A DNA stretch of 64,000 nt from Paenibacillus massiliensis 2301065 = DSM 16942 (GCF_000377505.1 NZ_KB898190.1:124001-188000), one strand, 5' to 3'. Positions 8,621 through 18,552 are shown, counted from the first letter of the stretch. The notes: generated by a model from the letters alone, not told the origin. Made by a program: numbers and translations.

Positions 8621-8712
8621 GCAGGCTTAACAGCGGTCGACAGAGCTCCCTGCTTGCTAGCTGCTCTCTACTTACAGTTGATCTAGTCAAGGTACTAGAG
8701 TAGATCAACTGT
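8621..8712 (+). repeat. dispersed noncoding repeat, copy C (3' half)
   Basis: Plus strand shares CTTAACAGCGGTCGACAG, AGCTCCCTGCTTGC and TCAAGGTACTAG with copies A and B but lacks their first 90 bases. The end forms a perfect 12-bp stem ACAGTTGATCTA/TAGATCAACTGT (8674-8685 with 8701-8712) around the conserved GTCAAGGTACTA. In copy B the equivalent stem has different bases (TTGAT.AGG/CCTATCAA). It lies immediately after the oppF-like stop codon. Confidence 0.75.
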
Positions 8713-8714
8713 AC

Positions 8715-9677
8715 TTAATACAGATGACAAGCAACCTGACGCCCCTGGGATATTTCACGCAGCTCCGGTACGACGGAGCGGCAGGTATCCTTAACATACG
8801 GACAACGAGTATGGAAGGTACAGCCAGACGGAGGATTCTCCGGGTTCGGTACATCTCCGCTCAATACGATCCGCTGCCGGGTGATCTCGGGGTTCGGCAC
8901 CGGAACGGCTGACATCAGCGCCTGCGTATACGGATGCAGCGCCTCCTTGAACAGCTCGGCCGTCGGAGCCAGCTCCACCACTTTACCCAGATACATGACA
9001 GCTACCCGATCACTGATGAATTTAACGACAGACAGGTCATGCGAGATGAACATATACGTCAGCCCGAATTGCTCCTGCAAATCCTGCATCAGATTTAGTA
9101 CTTGCGCCTGAATGGACACATCGAGTGCTGAGACAGGCTCATCACAGACGATGAACTTCGGGTTGAGTGCCAATGCACGGGCGATACCGATCCGCTGTCT
9201 CTGACCTCCAGAGAATTCATGCGGGAACCGATGCGCCTGATAAGGAGACAGGCCGACGACCTCCATGAGCTCCTCTACACGGCTCTTGACCTCATTACGG
9301 CCCAAGCTGTGATGGGTCAGCAATGGCTCTTCCAGGGTACGCTGTACCGTCCAACGCGGATCAAGTGACGCATAGGGGTCCTGAAATACCATTTGCATAT
9401 CGGTACGAAAACGACGCAGCTGCTCAGGAGACAGGGCGCGCACATCCTGGCCTTCGAAGAACACTTCACCGTCTGTCGGTTCAATGAGCCGCAGGATTGC
9501 ACGTCCTGTGGTAGATTTACCACAGCCGGACTCGCCAACTACAGCCAAAGTCTCGCCCGTCTCTACCGTTAGAGTGACTCCATCCACAGCCTTGACTGCT
9601 CCTACTTGCTTGGCTAGCAGGCCTTTCCGAATCGGATAATGCTTCTTCAGATTGCGAACTTCCAATATGGCACTCAT
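8715..9677 (-). CDS. Dpp/Opp-type ABC transporter ATP-binding protein (F subunit)
   Basis: Second ATPase of a peptide-class importer, 320 residues. Walker [11 protein letters not shown]-loop region [15 protein letters not shown], signature [15 protein letters not shown], Walker [13 protein letters not shown], switch His in FISHDLSVV, and the oligopeptide-type C-terminal Cys motif ([15 protein letters not shown]) that commonly binds an iron-sulfur cluster in this subfamily. The ATG at 9677 overlaps the preceding D-subunit stop (TGATG), with AAAGGAGGAGCC upstream. It is the last gene of the operon dppB-dppC-dppA-M20-oppD-oppF (16174 to 8715). Confidence 0.93.
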   Translation of the reverse strand: MSAILEVRNLKKHYPIRKGLLAKQVGAVKAVDGVTLTVETGETLAVVGESGCGKSTTGRAILRLIEPTDGEVFFEGQDVRALSPEQLRRFRTDMQMVFQDPYASLDPRWTVQRTLEEPLLTHHSLGRNEVKSRVEELMEVVGLSPYQAHRFPHEFSGGQRQRIGIARALALNPKFIVCDEPVSALDVSIQAQVLNLMQDLQEQFGLTYMFISHDLSVVKFISDRVAVMYLGKVVELAPTAELFKEALHPYTQALMSAVPVPNPEITRQRIVLSGDVPNPENPPSGCTFHTRCPYVKDTCRSVVPELREISQGRQVACHLY

Positions 9678-10654
9678 CAGGCTCCTCCTTTCTGCTCCAG
9701 CAGACAGCGACAGCGGTGTCCCGGCTCGATCTCCAGCAGCTCGGGCTGCATCAGCTCACATTGCTCCTGCTTGACTGGACAGCGTGGAGCAAAGCGACAG
9801 CCTGCAGGCATATGTGCCGGATTGGGCACCTGCCCCGGAATAGAGGACAGTCGTTTCTGGTCCCCGGCCAGCTGGGGCAGCGAAGCCATCAATCCCCGCG
9901 TATATGGATGCTTGGGATTCGAGAAAAGTGTCTTCACATCCGTCTCCTCCACGACTTGCCCTGCATACATGACCATGACCCGATCACACATCTCGGCGAC
10001 AACGCCCAGGTCATGGGTGATCATCATGATCGCCATATTCTCCGTACGCTGCAGCTCCCGCATCAGATCCAGAATTTGCGCCTGTATCGTCACATCCAGC
10101 GCCGTGGTCGGCTCATCCGCGATGAGTAGCTGTGGGCTGCACACCATCGCCATCGCAATCATGACCCGCTGGCGCATTCCTCCTGATAGCTGGTGAGGAT
10201 ACTGCTCCGCAATACGCTCGGGCCGCGGAATGCCAACCTTGCGCAGCATATCCACTGAGCGCTCCCAGGCTTCTTTTTTGCCTAGCTTCAGATGATAGCG
10301 CGCCGACTCTGATATTTGTTTCCCAATCTTGAACACCGGATTTAATGAGGTCATAGGCTCCTGAAAAATCATCGCCATGTGATTCCCACGCACCTGCCGG
10401 ATTTCTCGTCTGGACAGCTTGAGCATATCCTTGCCTTTGAATCGCACTTCACCGGAGGCGACACGTCCGATCCGCTTGGGCAGGAGCTGCATAATCGACA
10501 GCGAGGTGATACTCTTCCCGCAGCCCGACTCGCCCACAATCCCCAGCGCCTCGCCTTGTCGCACAGACAGGCTCACGCCGTCCACGGCCCGAATGACGCC
10601 GCTGTCTGTAATGAATTCTGTTCGCAAATCCGTGACTTCGAGCAATTCAGTCAT
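9677..10654 (-). CDS. Dpp/Opp-type ABC transporter ATP-binding protein (D subunit)
   Basis: First ATPase of the importer, 325 residues: Walker [27 protein letters not shown], signature [15 protein letters not shown], Walker [23 protein letters not shown], and the C-terminal [14 protein letters not shown] oligopeptide-binding-type Cys motif. It would sit on the cytoplasmic face with the F subunit and drive uptake through the B and C permeases. The ATG at 10654 follows GGAGGAGG. It lies 38 bp after the M20 gene and overlaps the F subunit by one base. Confidence 0.93.
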   Translation of the reverse strand: MTELLEVTDLRTEFITDSGVIRAVDGVSLSVRQGEALGIVGESGCGKSITSLSIMQLLPKRIGRVASGEVRFKGKDMLKLSRREIRQVRGNHMAMIFQEPMTSLNPVFKIGKQISESARYHLKLGKKEAWERSVDMLRKVGIPRPERIAEQYPHQLSGGMRQRVMIAMAMVCSPQLLIADEPTTALDVTIQAQILDLMRELQRTENMAIMMITHDLGVVAEMCDRVMVMYAGQVVEETDVKTLFSNPKHPYTRGLMASLPQLAGDQKRLSSIPGQVPNPAHMPAGCRFAPRCPVKQEQCELMQPELLEIEPGHRCRCLLEQKGGA

Positions 10655-10692
10655 GTTGTTCCTCCTCCCAGAACGAGTATCTACTGCATCAT

Positions 10693-12030
10693 TTACGAAG
10701 AAGCTGTGACTCCCTGTGCGGTAGCACCATTAGCTGGGGCATCCTTCTGCGTATCCTCCATACCGTCCACACCGAGATATTTCAGAGCGCTCAGCGCATA
10801 GACCTTAGCACATTGAATAATCTGCCATACAGGCGCCTTTTCGTTAAAATTATGAATCGTGGACAGCTCGGCTGGTCCATATTGTAGTACTGGAATATTG
10901 TGATTGCGGAAATGACGGGCATCACTGGAGGCCCATTGCAGCACACCATAGGCTTCCTCGCCACTGACCTCGATAATGCTATCGACCAGATTACTAATGA
11001 TTGGCTCATGCGGTGGTGTCCAGTTCGCGTTACCTTGGAAGCCAAACGGCTTCAGCTCGGATTCAATTCCGGCCTCAAGCAGCAGAGAGCGCGCCCGATC
11101 CAGCACATCCCTGTAGTCCACGCCGAATGGCACACGGGAATCTACCTGTACCGTACAACGATCCGCAACCACATTGACCTTGGTTCCACCTGTAATTGTC
11201 CCGATATTCACGGTGACATGATCGAAGACCTGATAGGCTAGTCCAGCCTGTTCACGCTCAATCGCATATTGCTGAGAGATACGGATGATCTCCTGCACCT
11301 CTTCTGGAATATTGGGCTTAATGTCCCACAGCCGCTGCAGGGACTCAATTCCCTTCGCTGCTTTGACGATGGCATTGTCACCTACGACGGGAGACAGACT
11401 TCCGTGTCCAGGCGTACCCTCCACGGTGAACTCGAACCAGCAGCTCCCCTTCTGTCCGATCGTCGGATGCTGCGGACTGGAAGGCTCAGCGATGACGGCC
11501 GCAGTACCTGTTGCCAGGCCACGCTCCAGCACCCAAGGCACACCCAGATCGCCACCAGTCTCTTCGTCCGGCACGATCATCAGTGACAGATCACCACGTA
11601 GTGGCACGCCCAGCTTGGCCAGAATCGCCGTGGCAAACAGCAGCCCGGCCAAGCCACCCTTCATGTCGGAGGCGCCACGCCCCAGCATGTATCCGTCCCG
11701 AATCTCGCCACAGAATGGATCGAAATCCCAGCGCGACAGGTCCCCTGCCGGAACTACATCCGTATGACCGCAGAAAATCAGATGACGATCGGACTTGTCC
11801 TGGCCTGCCCCCTCCAGCGTTGAGACCAGATTCAGCATCGTATCCGTAGCCGCGTGAACCTGCGTAGATATCCCCGCCTGCTGCAAATAATCAATAATGA
11901 AGGCGCTGATCTCCCGTGAGTCTCCAGGCGGGTTCTCCGTCGGATACTGAATCAGCTTCGAGCACAGCTCCAATAGATCATCCTGTTGCTCCTCGATTGC
12001 CTCCAGCACTTTCTTCTTCCAGTCCATCAT
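10693..12030 (-). CDS. M20-family metallopeptidase / deacylase (ArgE-DapE type)
   Basis: Cytoplasmic zinc hydrolase of 445 residues expected to remove an acyl, carbamoyl or aminoacyl group from an imported compound. Metal ligands and catalytic residues are visible: FCGHTDVVPAG, GRGASDMKGG, VPDEETGGDLG, IAEPSSPQ, a dimerisation lid domain (WFEFTVEGTPGHGS), and the C-terminal ligand region TIHNFNEKAP. Its place inside the peptide-transporter operon, between the binding protein and the ATPases, says that it acts on the transported substrate. Start ATG at 12030 (AGAGGAG upstream) or the adjacent ATG at 12027. Substrate within ArgE, DapE, carboxypeptidase or carbamoylase classes cannot be fixed. 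Confidence 0.88.
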   Translation of the reverse strand: MMDWKKKVLEAIEEQQDDLLELCSKLIQYPTENPPGDSREISAFIIDYLQQAGISTQVHAATDTMLNLVSTLEGAGQDKSDRHLIFCGHTDVVPAGDLSRWDFDPFCGEIRDGYMLGRGASDMKGGLAGLLFATAILAKLGVPLRGDLSLMIVPDEETGGDLGVPWVLERGLATGTAAVIAEPSSPQHPTIGQKGSCWFEFTVEGTPGHGSLSPVVGDNAIVKAAKGIESLQRLWDIKPNIPEEVQEIIRISQQYAIEREQAGLAYQVFDHVTVNIGTITGGTKVNVVADRCTVQVDSRVPFGVDYRDVLDRARSLLLEAGIESELKPFGFQGNANWTPPHEPIISNLVDSIIEVSGEEAYGVLQWASSDARHFRNHNIPVLQYGPAELSTIHNFNEKAPVWQIIQCAKVYALSALKYLGVDGMEDTQKDAPANGATAQGVTASS

Positions 12031-12090
12031 GATCAGACTCCTCTCCGCATCGTCTATTCAAATATTCATACAGTTAACCATATCGTCCTG

Positions 12091-12126
12091 AAAAAAGGTC
12101 GGAAGACAGGTATGCACCTGTCTCCC
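12091..12126 (-). terminator. intra-operon hairpin after the binding-protein gene
   Basis: An 11-bp stem (GGGAGACAGGT/ACCTGTCTTCC on the minus strand, loop GCAT) followed after GACC by TTTTTT. It lies between the dppA-like and M20 genes. Partial termination or 3'-end protection here would explain why binding protein is made in excess over the ATPases, a common arrangement in such operons. Confidence 0.6.
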
Positions 12127-12150
12127 TCCTGCTTCTTGCTGCCTGTGCTG

Positions 12151-13734
12151 TTATTCGCCTTTGTTAAGCGGGTAGAAACGCAATACCTCATCTGGATAGT
12201 ACACGTATCCGCTGACTTTGTTACTCATACCCACAACGCGATTGTATTCATACAGGTAAGCCCAAGGTGCTTCTGTTGTAATGATTTCCTGTGCTTTCTT
12301 ATACAGCTCGTTACGCTTGTCCGCATCTGTCTCTGCGCCCGCTTCTTCCCATAGCTTGTTGACTTCCTCATTGTTGTAATGAATGTAGTTGGAGGAGCCT
12401 TTGCCGTACAGCAGGAAGCCCAGATGGTAGCCAGGATCATTCACGAAGGATGTCCATTTGGAGATGTAGGATACCAGATTACCTTCCTTTTGTTGCTCCA
12501 GGAATTGAGCACGAGCGACCTTGTTAATGTTCATCTTCACACCAATCTTAGCCAGCTCTGCCTGAATCAGTACCGCATCATATTCCCAGTCATCAAAGCC
12601 TGATCCCAGTGTAAAGTCGAAGCTGAATCCGTCTGGATAGCCCGCTTCTGTCAGCAGCTGCTTCGCTTTATCGAGGTTATATTCATAGACGTAGCCTGCA
12701 TCCGTAGAGCCTGGTGTATTGCTGGCTACCGAGCTCTTCATCACTTTTGCTTGTCCATACATAACGTCATTGATCAATTGATCGTAAGGAATCGCATAAT
12801 TGATAGCCTGACGCACCTTCACATTGTCAAACGGCTTCACATTGTTGTTCATACCGAAGAACAAAATACGGTTACTGGCATTGGATTTAACGGTCAAAGC
12901 GCTATTTTCACTCAGCGCCGCCACGTCCTTCGGCGGAATCTCAATCGCCATATCCACATCGCCCTTGTTCAGCAGCAATACACGGTTAGAGGCTTCCTTG
13001 GTGAACTTCAGTGTAACTTTGCCAAGCTTAGGAGCACCTTGCCAGTAGTCTGCATTAGCCTGGAACACCGCTTCAGTTGCCGGGTCCCACTTCTCCAGCG
13101 TGAACGGACCGGAGCCAGCGGCATTGGTCTTGAGGTAATCCTCACCCTTCTCCTCGACGAGCTTCTGGTCCACGATCGAGAAGGTATACATCGCGATAAT
13201 CTGTGTGAACATGTGGTTCGGCTTGTTCAGCACGATCTCCACAGTGGAATCATCCTTCTTCGTTACGGTCTTGATGTCAGCCATTCCATAGAGGAAACTA
13301 CCGGAGCTGGAATTCTTCACCCGATCATAGGAGTAGACGACCGCATCGGCATTTACCGGGTTGCCACTTTGGAAGTTCACGCCACTCTTCAGCTTGAAGG
13401 TGTAGGTCGTATTGTCTGGCGATACCTCCCAGCTCTCTGCGAGCATTGGTTGGATATCTTCTGTATTAGCAACCTCTGAGCCATCCAGTGTCTTCACCCC
13501 ATACGTTACGAGCTGGTCGTAAGTGGCCAGTACCAGGGTATCCGAAGTCAAATCATTGGCTTCCGCCGGGTCCATCGTCGTACCGCCTTCAGAGTAGGCT
13601 ACCGTCAGCGATGGTGCAGGCTTCGCTGCTTCTCCTTCGCCGGATGCCGCTGGCTGCTGGTTCGCGTTGCTGGCACAGCCGCCGAGTACTACAGTAAGGG
13701 CAATCAATGCTGAGAACCATTTGAGCTTTTTCAT
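12151..13734 (-). CDS. peptide/nickel-class ABC transporter substrate-binding lipoprotein (DppA/OppA type)
   Basis: Lipoprotein of 527 residues: signal MKKLKWFSALIALTVVLGGC with lipobox LGGC, then SBP_bac_5 fold (TMDPAEANDLTSDTLVLATYDQLV, FKLKSGVNFQSGNPVNADAVVYSYDRV, LTKPN-like LNKPNHMF, VRQAINYAIPYDQLI). It should capture the substrate outside the membrane and pass it to the two permeases. The ATG at 13734 has GGGAGG upstream. It is preceded by an unusually long 487-bp gap from the dppC-like stop and followed by a hairpin terminator, so its level is probably set separately from the rest of the operon. Confidence 0.92.
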   Translation of the reverse strand: MKKLKWFSALIALTVVLGGCASNANQQPAASGEGEAAKPAPSLTVAYSEGGTTMDPAEANDLTSDTLVLATYDQLVTYGVKTLDGSEVANTEDIQPMLAESWEVSPDNTTYTFKLKSGVNFQSGNPVNADAVVYSYDRVKNSSSGSFLYGMADIKTVTKKDDSTVEIVLNKPNHMFTQIIAMYTFSIVDQKLVEEKGEDYLKTNAAGSGPFTLEKWDPATEAVFQANADYWQGAPKLGKVTLKFTKEASNRVLLLNKGDVDMAIEIPPKDVAALSENSALTVKSNASNRILFFGMNNNVKPFDNVKVRQAINYAIPYDQLINDVMYGQAKVMKSSVASNTPGSTDAGYVYEYNLDKAKQLLTEAGYPDGFSFDFTLGSGFDDWEYDAVLIQAELAKIGVKMNINKVARAQFLEQQKEGNLVSYISKWTSFVNDPGYHLGFLLYGKGSSNYIHYNNEEVNKLWEEAGAETDADKRNELYKKAQEIITTEAPWAYLYEYNRVVGMSNKVSGYVYYPDEVLRFYPLNKGE

Positions 13735-14221
13735 GTCTGTTTTCCTCCCCAATTGAACCTTGTCATCTGATGAAGCCTTCGTTACCACGTAGAAGCGAGT
13801 TGAATCAAGTGGAATCGAGTTGAAGCCGTGTTGGATCGGTAGAGCGATTGCTGCTTGAATCCTTCAAGCCTTGATACCTTGAATGCGTTGATTTCTGGAT
13901 GTCTGGGTACCTGGATGCTTGAAGTTGACGACTATGAATGAATGCTGGTGCTAATGCATGCAGCAATGAAGCCAGGTATCGAATATACAGCAGTCAGTAA
14001 AGTATGATTCACCATATGATCATCACACTGTGAAGTCATGCAGCGATATCGCATCAATTCATCAGAGTGCATGGATACACATAGATGGTCACTTTGGATA
14101 CACATGGATGAAGGTGCTTTACGGTACCTGTTTGTACAAGTATGAATCATCCTTCTCCCAGACCGGAGAACCCATTCACTGGCTGGAGCGAAGCTACGTT
14201 CGGTCCGCTTATTCACCCGGG
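13735..14221. other. 487-bp intergenic stretch inside the transporter operon
   Basis: No credible gene. The part 13790-13930 holds short degenerate repeats of GAGTTGAA and CCTTGAA/CTTGAAT motifs; the part next to the dppC-like stop has a CGGGC-TATTTA-CCCG hairpin. It could carry a secondary promoter or an mRNA processing site for the binding-protein gene, which would need transcript mapping. Confidence 0.5.
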
Positions 14222-15121
14222 CTATTTACCCGAGCGTAGCCGTGGATCAAGTACATCGCGGAAGCCGTCACCCAGCAGATTGAAGCCCAGAATCGACGTC
14301 GCAATGGAGAGTCCCGGGAACGTCACCAGCCACCACTGGCCTGAAATGATGTATTCCCGTCCTTCGGAGATCATTGCGCCCCACTCAGCGATTGGTGGCT
14401 TGACACCAAGACCGAGGAAGCTAAGGCTTGAGGCTGTCAGAATGGCAAATCCCATTCCCAGCGTAGCCTGCACCAGCAGAGGAGCAAGTGCATTCGGCAA
14501 AATATGCTGGAACAAGATCGTTCGATCCTTCACGCCGATGGCCCGGCTGGCCTCGACATATTCTTTTTCACGTAAGGACACGGTCTGTCCATACATCAAG
14601 CGGGCGAATTCGGGAATGCCCACGATACCGACAGCGATCATGGCTCCAGTCAATCCGTTCCCCATGGAGGCGGCAATCGCCATCGACAGCACCAGGGAAG
14701 GAAAGGCTAGCAACACATCCATGATACGCATGATGATTGTTCCAGTACGTCCGCCATAATAAGCAGCGATGCCACCTAGCGGTACGCCGATCAGGAACGA
14801 AATACTGACTGCAATGAGGCCAGTCCAGATACTAATTCTGGCTCCGTATAGTACCCGGCTCAGAATATCCCGTCCATAGTTGTCCGTTCCGAACCAGTGC
14901 TCGCTTGTGGGAGCGGTAAGCTTCACAGAGGTGTCTGTAGCATAAGGATCATAAGGTGCAATCCAAGGCGCGACAGCTGCGATCACGGTCCACATGATGA
15001 TAAAGGCCAGTCCTACGGCTGCCAGACGATTGCGCAGCAGGAGTCGAAAGAACGTTCTTGGCTTGGGAGTCACTGCCTTGGCAGGTGATGTGCCCAAGCT
15101 CGTCGGTGCAGCAGTATTCAC
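14222..15121 (-). CDS. peptide-type ABC transporter permease (DppC type)
   Basis: Membrane subunit of 299 residues with the OppC N-terminal segment (FFRLLLRNRLAAVGLAFI), five to six predicted helices and the BPD_transp_1 EAA loop YVEASRAIGVKDRTILFQHILPNALAPL. PYDPYATD and WFGTDNYGRDILSRVLYGARISI are typical of DppC/OppC. The start is GTG at 15121 behind a strong AAAGGAGG; no ATG fits. It follows the B-type permease gene by 42 bp. Confidence 0.92.
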   Translation of the reverse strand: MNTAAPTSLGTSPAKAVTPKPRTFFRLLLRNRLAAVGLAFIIMWTVIAAVAPWIAPYDPYATDTSVKLTAPTSEHWFGTDNYGRDILSRVLYGARISIWTGLIAVSISFLIGVPLGGIAAYYGGRTGTIIMRIMDVLLAFPSLVLSMAIAASMGNGLTGAMIAVGIVGIPEFARLMYGQTVSLREKEYVEASRAIGVKDRTILFQHILPNALAPLLVQATLGMGFAILTASSLSFLGLGVKPPIAEWGAMISEGREYIISGQWWLVTFPGLSIATSILGFNLLGDGFRDVLDPRLRSGK

Positions 15122-15163
15122 AGCGTTGTTCCTCCTTTCACAGCACCCATCGTTACTGAGAAA

Positions 15164-16174
15164 TTATTCATAGCGGATTCGTGGATCGATTAATCCATAC
15201 ACCAGGTCCACAATCAGGTTGATGAAGCTGAACAAGATGGCACTGACCAGCGTAAATGCTTGAATCGGTGCATAGTCGGCTGCGAGGATCGAATCCGTCA
15301 CATAGCCACCGACACCTGGCCAGGAGAAGATCGTCTCCGTGATCACCGCCCCCCCCATGAGTCCGCCGAACTGCAGTCCAAGCACCGTCATGGTCGGAAT
15401 CAGTGCGTTGATCAAAGAGTGTTTTCCGATAACTGCCGTCTCACTGAGGCCCTTGGCCCGTGCGGTGCGAACGTAATCTTGTCCTACCACCTCCAGCATG
15501 CTGGAACGGGTCATTCGTGCCACAATCGCCATCGTACCTGTGCTCAGACAGATCGCGGGAAGCAGGAGATGTGCGAGGCTGCTCTTCAAGGCAACCATAT
15601 CGCCACTTAGCAGACTATCTACTACATACAAGCCTGTAATATTCGTCGGCGGATTCAGATCACCGCTGATGCGTCCCATGGGTGCAGGAGCCCAGCCTAG
15701 AATCGAATAAAAAATATAAATACCGAGCAGACCAAGCCAGAAAATAGGTACGCAGGCTCCGATCAGCGAGAACACCCGTGAAATATGGTCAATAATCGAT
15801 TCCTTCTGTGTAGCAGCAATGATACCTACTGGAATGGCTACACAGATAGCAATAATCATGCTCGCCAGGGTCAGCTCAATCGTCGCCGGGAAGCGGGTGG
15901 CAAAGTCGCTCATGACCGTATGACCGGTATGATAGGCGAAGCCCAGGTCACCCTGCAGCAGCTGCCCTACATAAGCGAAGAACTGCATGAATAACGGCTT
16001 ATCCAGCCCCATGTCCGCCCGAATCTTCGCGATGACCTCATCCGTGGCCTGTTCTCCCGCCATCACAAGCGCAGGATCTCCAGGCAGGACCCTGGACAGA
16101 ATGAACGTGATGATGATAATACCGATTAATGCCGGAATCATCTGCAGCAGCCTGCGGACTGTAAAAGCAAACAA
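15164..16174 (-). CDS. peptide-type ABC transporter permease (DppB type)
   Basis: First gene of the importer operon, 336 residues, inner-membrane channel subunit. N-terminal helix with FTVRRLLQMIPALIGIIIITFILSR, the PGDPAL segment, GLDKPLFMQFFAYV, the EAA loop DYVRTARAKGLSETAVIGKHSLINALIPT and the C-terminal SWPGVGGYV.DSI are characteristic of DppB/OppB. Start is TTG at 16174 with AAGGGG ten bases upstream. The operon promoter should lie in 16175-16416. Confidence 0.92.
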   Translation of the reverse strand: MFAFTVRRLLQMIPALIGIIIITFILSRVLPGDPALVMAGEQATDEVIAKIRADMGLDKPLFMQFFAYVGQLLQGDLGFAYHTGHTVMSDFATRFPATIELTLASMIIAICVAIPVGIIAATQKESIIDHISRVFSLIGACVPIFWLGLLGIYIFYSILGWAPAPMGRISGDLNPPTNITGLYVVDSLLSGDMVALKSSLAHLLLPAICLSTGTMAIVARMTRSSMLEVVGQDYVRTARAKGLSETAVIGKHSLINALIPTMTVLGLQFGGLMGGAVITETIFSWPGVGGYVTDSILAADYAPIQAFTLVSAILFSFINLIVDLVYGLIDPRIRYE

Positions 16175-16416
16175 TGGATCAACCCCTTTTTATCTCTGTT
16201 GTCATCACCTTGCTGTGTGCCAATTGCATCTCTTCTTCAGCATTCTGCATTCGATTCATTCCAATCGTTCATAGTTCCAGTACAAGCAGAAAGCTGCCGA
16301 TCGCGCTGGAACATCTTGTAGCTCGGACATTGTACTTCAGGTTTGCGGCACTTGCTCTTTAGTAATTGTGCTTATTTTACATAGAATCCGAGGGCTGAAC
16401 TACGTCCATTTCAGCT
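16175..16416. other. promoter region of the transporter operon
   Basis: This 240-bp gap separates the PucR gene terminator from the dppB-like start and must hold the promoter if the operon is transcribed separately. I see no clear cre box and no convincing -35/-10 pair. Confidence 0.4.
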
Positions 16417-16447
16417 AAAAAAAAGCACAACCGTTTGTCGGTTGTGC
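16417..16447 (-). terminator. intrinsic terminator of the PucR gene
   Basis: A 9-bp perfect stem GCACAACCG/CGGTTGTGC with loop ACAAA (minus strand) is followed by eight T residues. This isolates the regulator gene from the transporter operon. Confidence 0.85.
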
Positions 16448-16560
16448 ACTAATGTACCTCTCCGTGTCATTTTAAGTCACATTATAAAGTTCTTATGGGC
16501 GTTCGATTTTACCAATTCAATCGCCCCCTGTAAGGACTGCTTCCCCCCATGAATGAAGTC

Positions 16561-18099
16561 TCAGCCTTCCTGCTCATCCTGTCTTAAATAGTAATACACC
16601 AGACATAAATGGCATACGAACTGCTCCCTCGGCTGATTGAGATCGAAGCCTACGATATCACGAATACGCTCTAGCCGATATTTTACAGAATTGCGGTGAA
16701 TATAGAGACGCTGAGCCGTGTCCACCAGGCTCCCCCGACTCTCCAGGTAATAGAACAATGTACGCAGCAGGTCCCCTGCATGCTCCTGATCGTACTGGCA
16801 TAGCTTGCCCAGCTTGCGCTCGAACAGTGCGGCGAAGCCCGTATCCTCAATGGATTCCCCAAGAAGGTGGTAGACCTCGACCTCCTCGAAGCGAGTCGTG
16901 CGTGATCCGTACAGGCGTACAGATACCTTCAATGCATTCCGAGCTTCTCCGTAGCTCTGGTGCATGTTCCACAGCTGGACCGGGCTGCCTATCCCGGCTC
17001 TGAAGCCCCCTAGCCGATTCGCAGAATCCTGCAGCCAGCCATCTACCGTCTTGGCCCAGGCACAGGGCTTCTCCGTATCATCAATGCCTGGTCTGTAATC
17101 GGGTGTAGGCAAGAACAAGACTGCCCGATTCGAGCGAAACTCCATATGCGGCGTTACACCACGTTGTCTGGCTTCGAGCTCCAGCAGAGCAGTCAGACTT
17201 TCCTGATTCGGCTCATCCTCCCCCTCAATGACAGCGACCTCCCACAGATGCTGTGGATTCATCCCCAGCTTGCTGCCGCGAGCTTCAGCCTCGTGTCTTG
17301 ACATCAGAGGAGGTGTAAGCAGTTCGTCAATGAAATTGCCACGTAGCCGATGCTCGGTGTCTTCTGCCACCTTGTTGCGCATCAGTTCAAGCGACAGCAC
17401 CAGTCGTGCTTGCTCGATACCAACCTCCTCCATCTCATCCAGCTTTGGCTTGTCCACCAGCAATCGTGCGACCCGCCTCCGATCCAGGTTAATCTCCCAT
17501 GATAACGGGGCATGCTCCGTCGTCTTCCAGTTATAGTTCTGTGGAGATGAGACAATAATCTTTCCTGCATTATCAATAACGCCAACAGGAGCCTGCAGCA
17601 GATCAGCTACGTTGTCACCAACAGCCTGAATGCCGCTATTTTCGAGGACCATCGTGGTCAACGTGCGATAGACCTCCTCCGAACGGCGCAGTAGCGCAGC
17701 CTGACGATGGAGCACTAGCTCCATGATTGGCTGGGTAATATCCATATAAGGAATATCCGGCGGAATTTCGAGTATAGGCAATCCGCATTCATTGCTGGCA
17801 TTCACAGCTTCTATAGGAATTTCCTTGAGAAAACGAGCGGGCTTGATTGCCAGCGCAGCTGCTCCCGCCTCATTCAGCGTATAGATCAGCTCACCCAAGA
17901 TCGCAGGATCATGTCGGATGGAGTAGGCCGTCGTCAGCATAAGCATACCTTCTCGCAGCCAGCCCTTCAGCTCTGGAACTTCCATAATATCCACGAAACG
18001 GACGACCCTGTCCAATCCCTGATGTCCACTAATCACCTTGGCTCTGCTGAGTATGGAGATATTCATTAGCTCCTGCAGTGTAATTCCTGTCGTTCTCAA
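16561..18099 (-). CDS. PucR-family transcriptional regulator
   Basis: Regulator of 512 residues with the N-terminal PucR domain (TLQELMNISILSRAKVISGHQGLDRVVRFVDIMEVPEL, GMLMLTTAY), a GGDEF-like middle (CdaR type), and the C-terminal PucR helix-turn-helix (LLRTLFYYLESRGSLVDTAQRLYIHRNSVKYRLERIRDIVGFDL). Known members control purine, allantoin, proline or GABA use. Placed between the transporter operon and the AroM/DUF1177 operon, it is the natural regulator of both (inference). The start is TTG at 18099 with AGGGGG eight bases upstream; ATG at 18066 is a weaker choice because it would trim the domain. Confidence 0.9.
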   Translation of the reverse strand: MRTTGITLQELMNISILSRAKVISGHQGLDRVVRFVDIMEVPELKGWLREGMLMLTTAYSIRHDPAILGELIYTLNEAGAAALAIKPARFLKEIPIEAVNASNECGLPILEIPPDIPYMDITQPIMELVLHRQAALLRRSEEVYRTLTTMVLENSGIQAVGDNVADLLQAPVGVIDNAGKIIVSSPQNYNWKTTEHAPLSWEINLDRRRVARLLVDKPKLDEMEEVGIEQARLVLSLELMRNKVAEDTEHRLRGNFIDELLTPPLMSRHEAEARGSKLGMNPQHLWEVAVIEGEDEPNQESLTALLELEARQRGVTPHMEFRSNRAVLFLPTPDYRPGIDDTEKPCAWAKTVDGWLQDSANRLGGFRAGIGSPVQLWNMHQSYGEARNALKVSVRLYGSRTTRFEEVEVYHLLGESIEDTGFAALFERKLGKLCQYDQEHAGDLLRTLFYYLESRGSLVDTAQRLYIHRNSVKYRLERIRDIVGFDLNQPREQFVCHLCLVYYYLRQDEQEG

Positions 18100-18288
18100 G
18101 TCTATCGCCCCCTATGACCCGGTAGTGGCACTCATGATGATAAATCCTTCCCGATCTGCTATGTCTTCTTATACGTATTATGTCGTTACTGTCATTTCAT
18201 CATGTGTTAATGTTCCAGATAGTGTACCAGACTCCATTCGTAAACAAAACGGAAATTCCTGAGACTTTTTCTTTTATTATCTTGTTTT

Positions 18289-18313
18289 CATGAAAATAGA
18301 CTTTATTTTCATG
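18289..18313. promoter_or_regulatory. perfect palindrome upstream of the PucR gene
   Basis: CATGAAAATA and TATTTTCATG are perfect 10-bp arms around a 5-bp spacer. It lies about 190 bp upstream of the regulator's start in an AT-rich stretch and looks like an operator, possibly for PucR itself. I did not find the same sequence upstream of the two neighbouring operons. Confidence 0.4.
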
Positions 18314-18433
18314 TTGTTATATGAAATTTATGGATACACAAAAAAATTCATTACGTTATCACTTAGAAGGAGTAAAGTGGTCTAGTGAATAAAATCTTAT
18401 CCGCCAATCCATTGGTTGGATTGTTGCCCACAG

Positions 18434-18552
18434 AACATAGAGACATAGAGCCATAGAGACATGAAGACATGGAGACATGGAGACATGAAGACATGGAGAC
18501 ATGAAGACATGGAGACATGAAGACATGGAGACATGGAGACATGGAGACATAA
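18434..18552. repeat. 9-bp minisatellite (AGACATGGA/AGACATGAA)
   Basis: About thirteen head-to-tail copies of a 9-bp unit, most reading AGACATGGA or AGACATGAA in near alternation, with edge copies degraded to AGACATAGA and GCCATAGA. Being a multiple of three it leaves frames open on both strands, but no start signal or homology supports translation. It lies between the PucR promoter region and the terminator of the racemase operon. Confidence 0.9.

Noticed and set aside
13932..14216. 94-codon minus-strand frame in the gap before the dppA-like gene
   Set aside because: No ribosome binding site, many rare residues (Cys, His, Met) and no family resemblance; the gap is better explained as noncoding.
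18434..18552. Considered as a CRISPR array
   Set aside because: Units are 9 bp without spacers; no cas genes.
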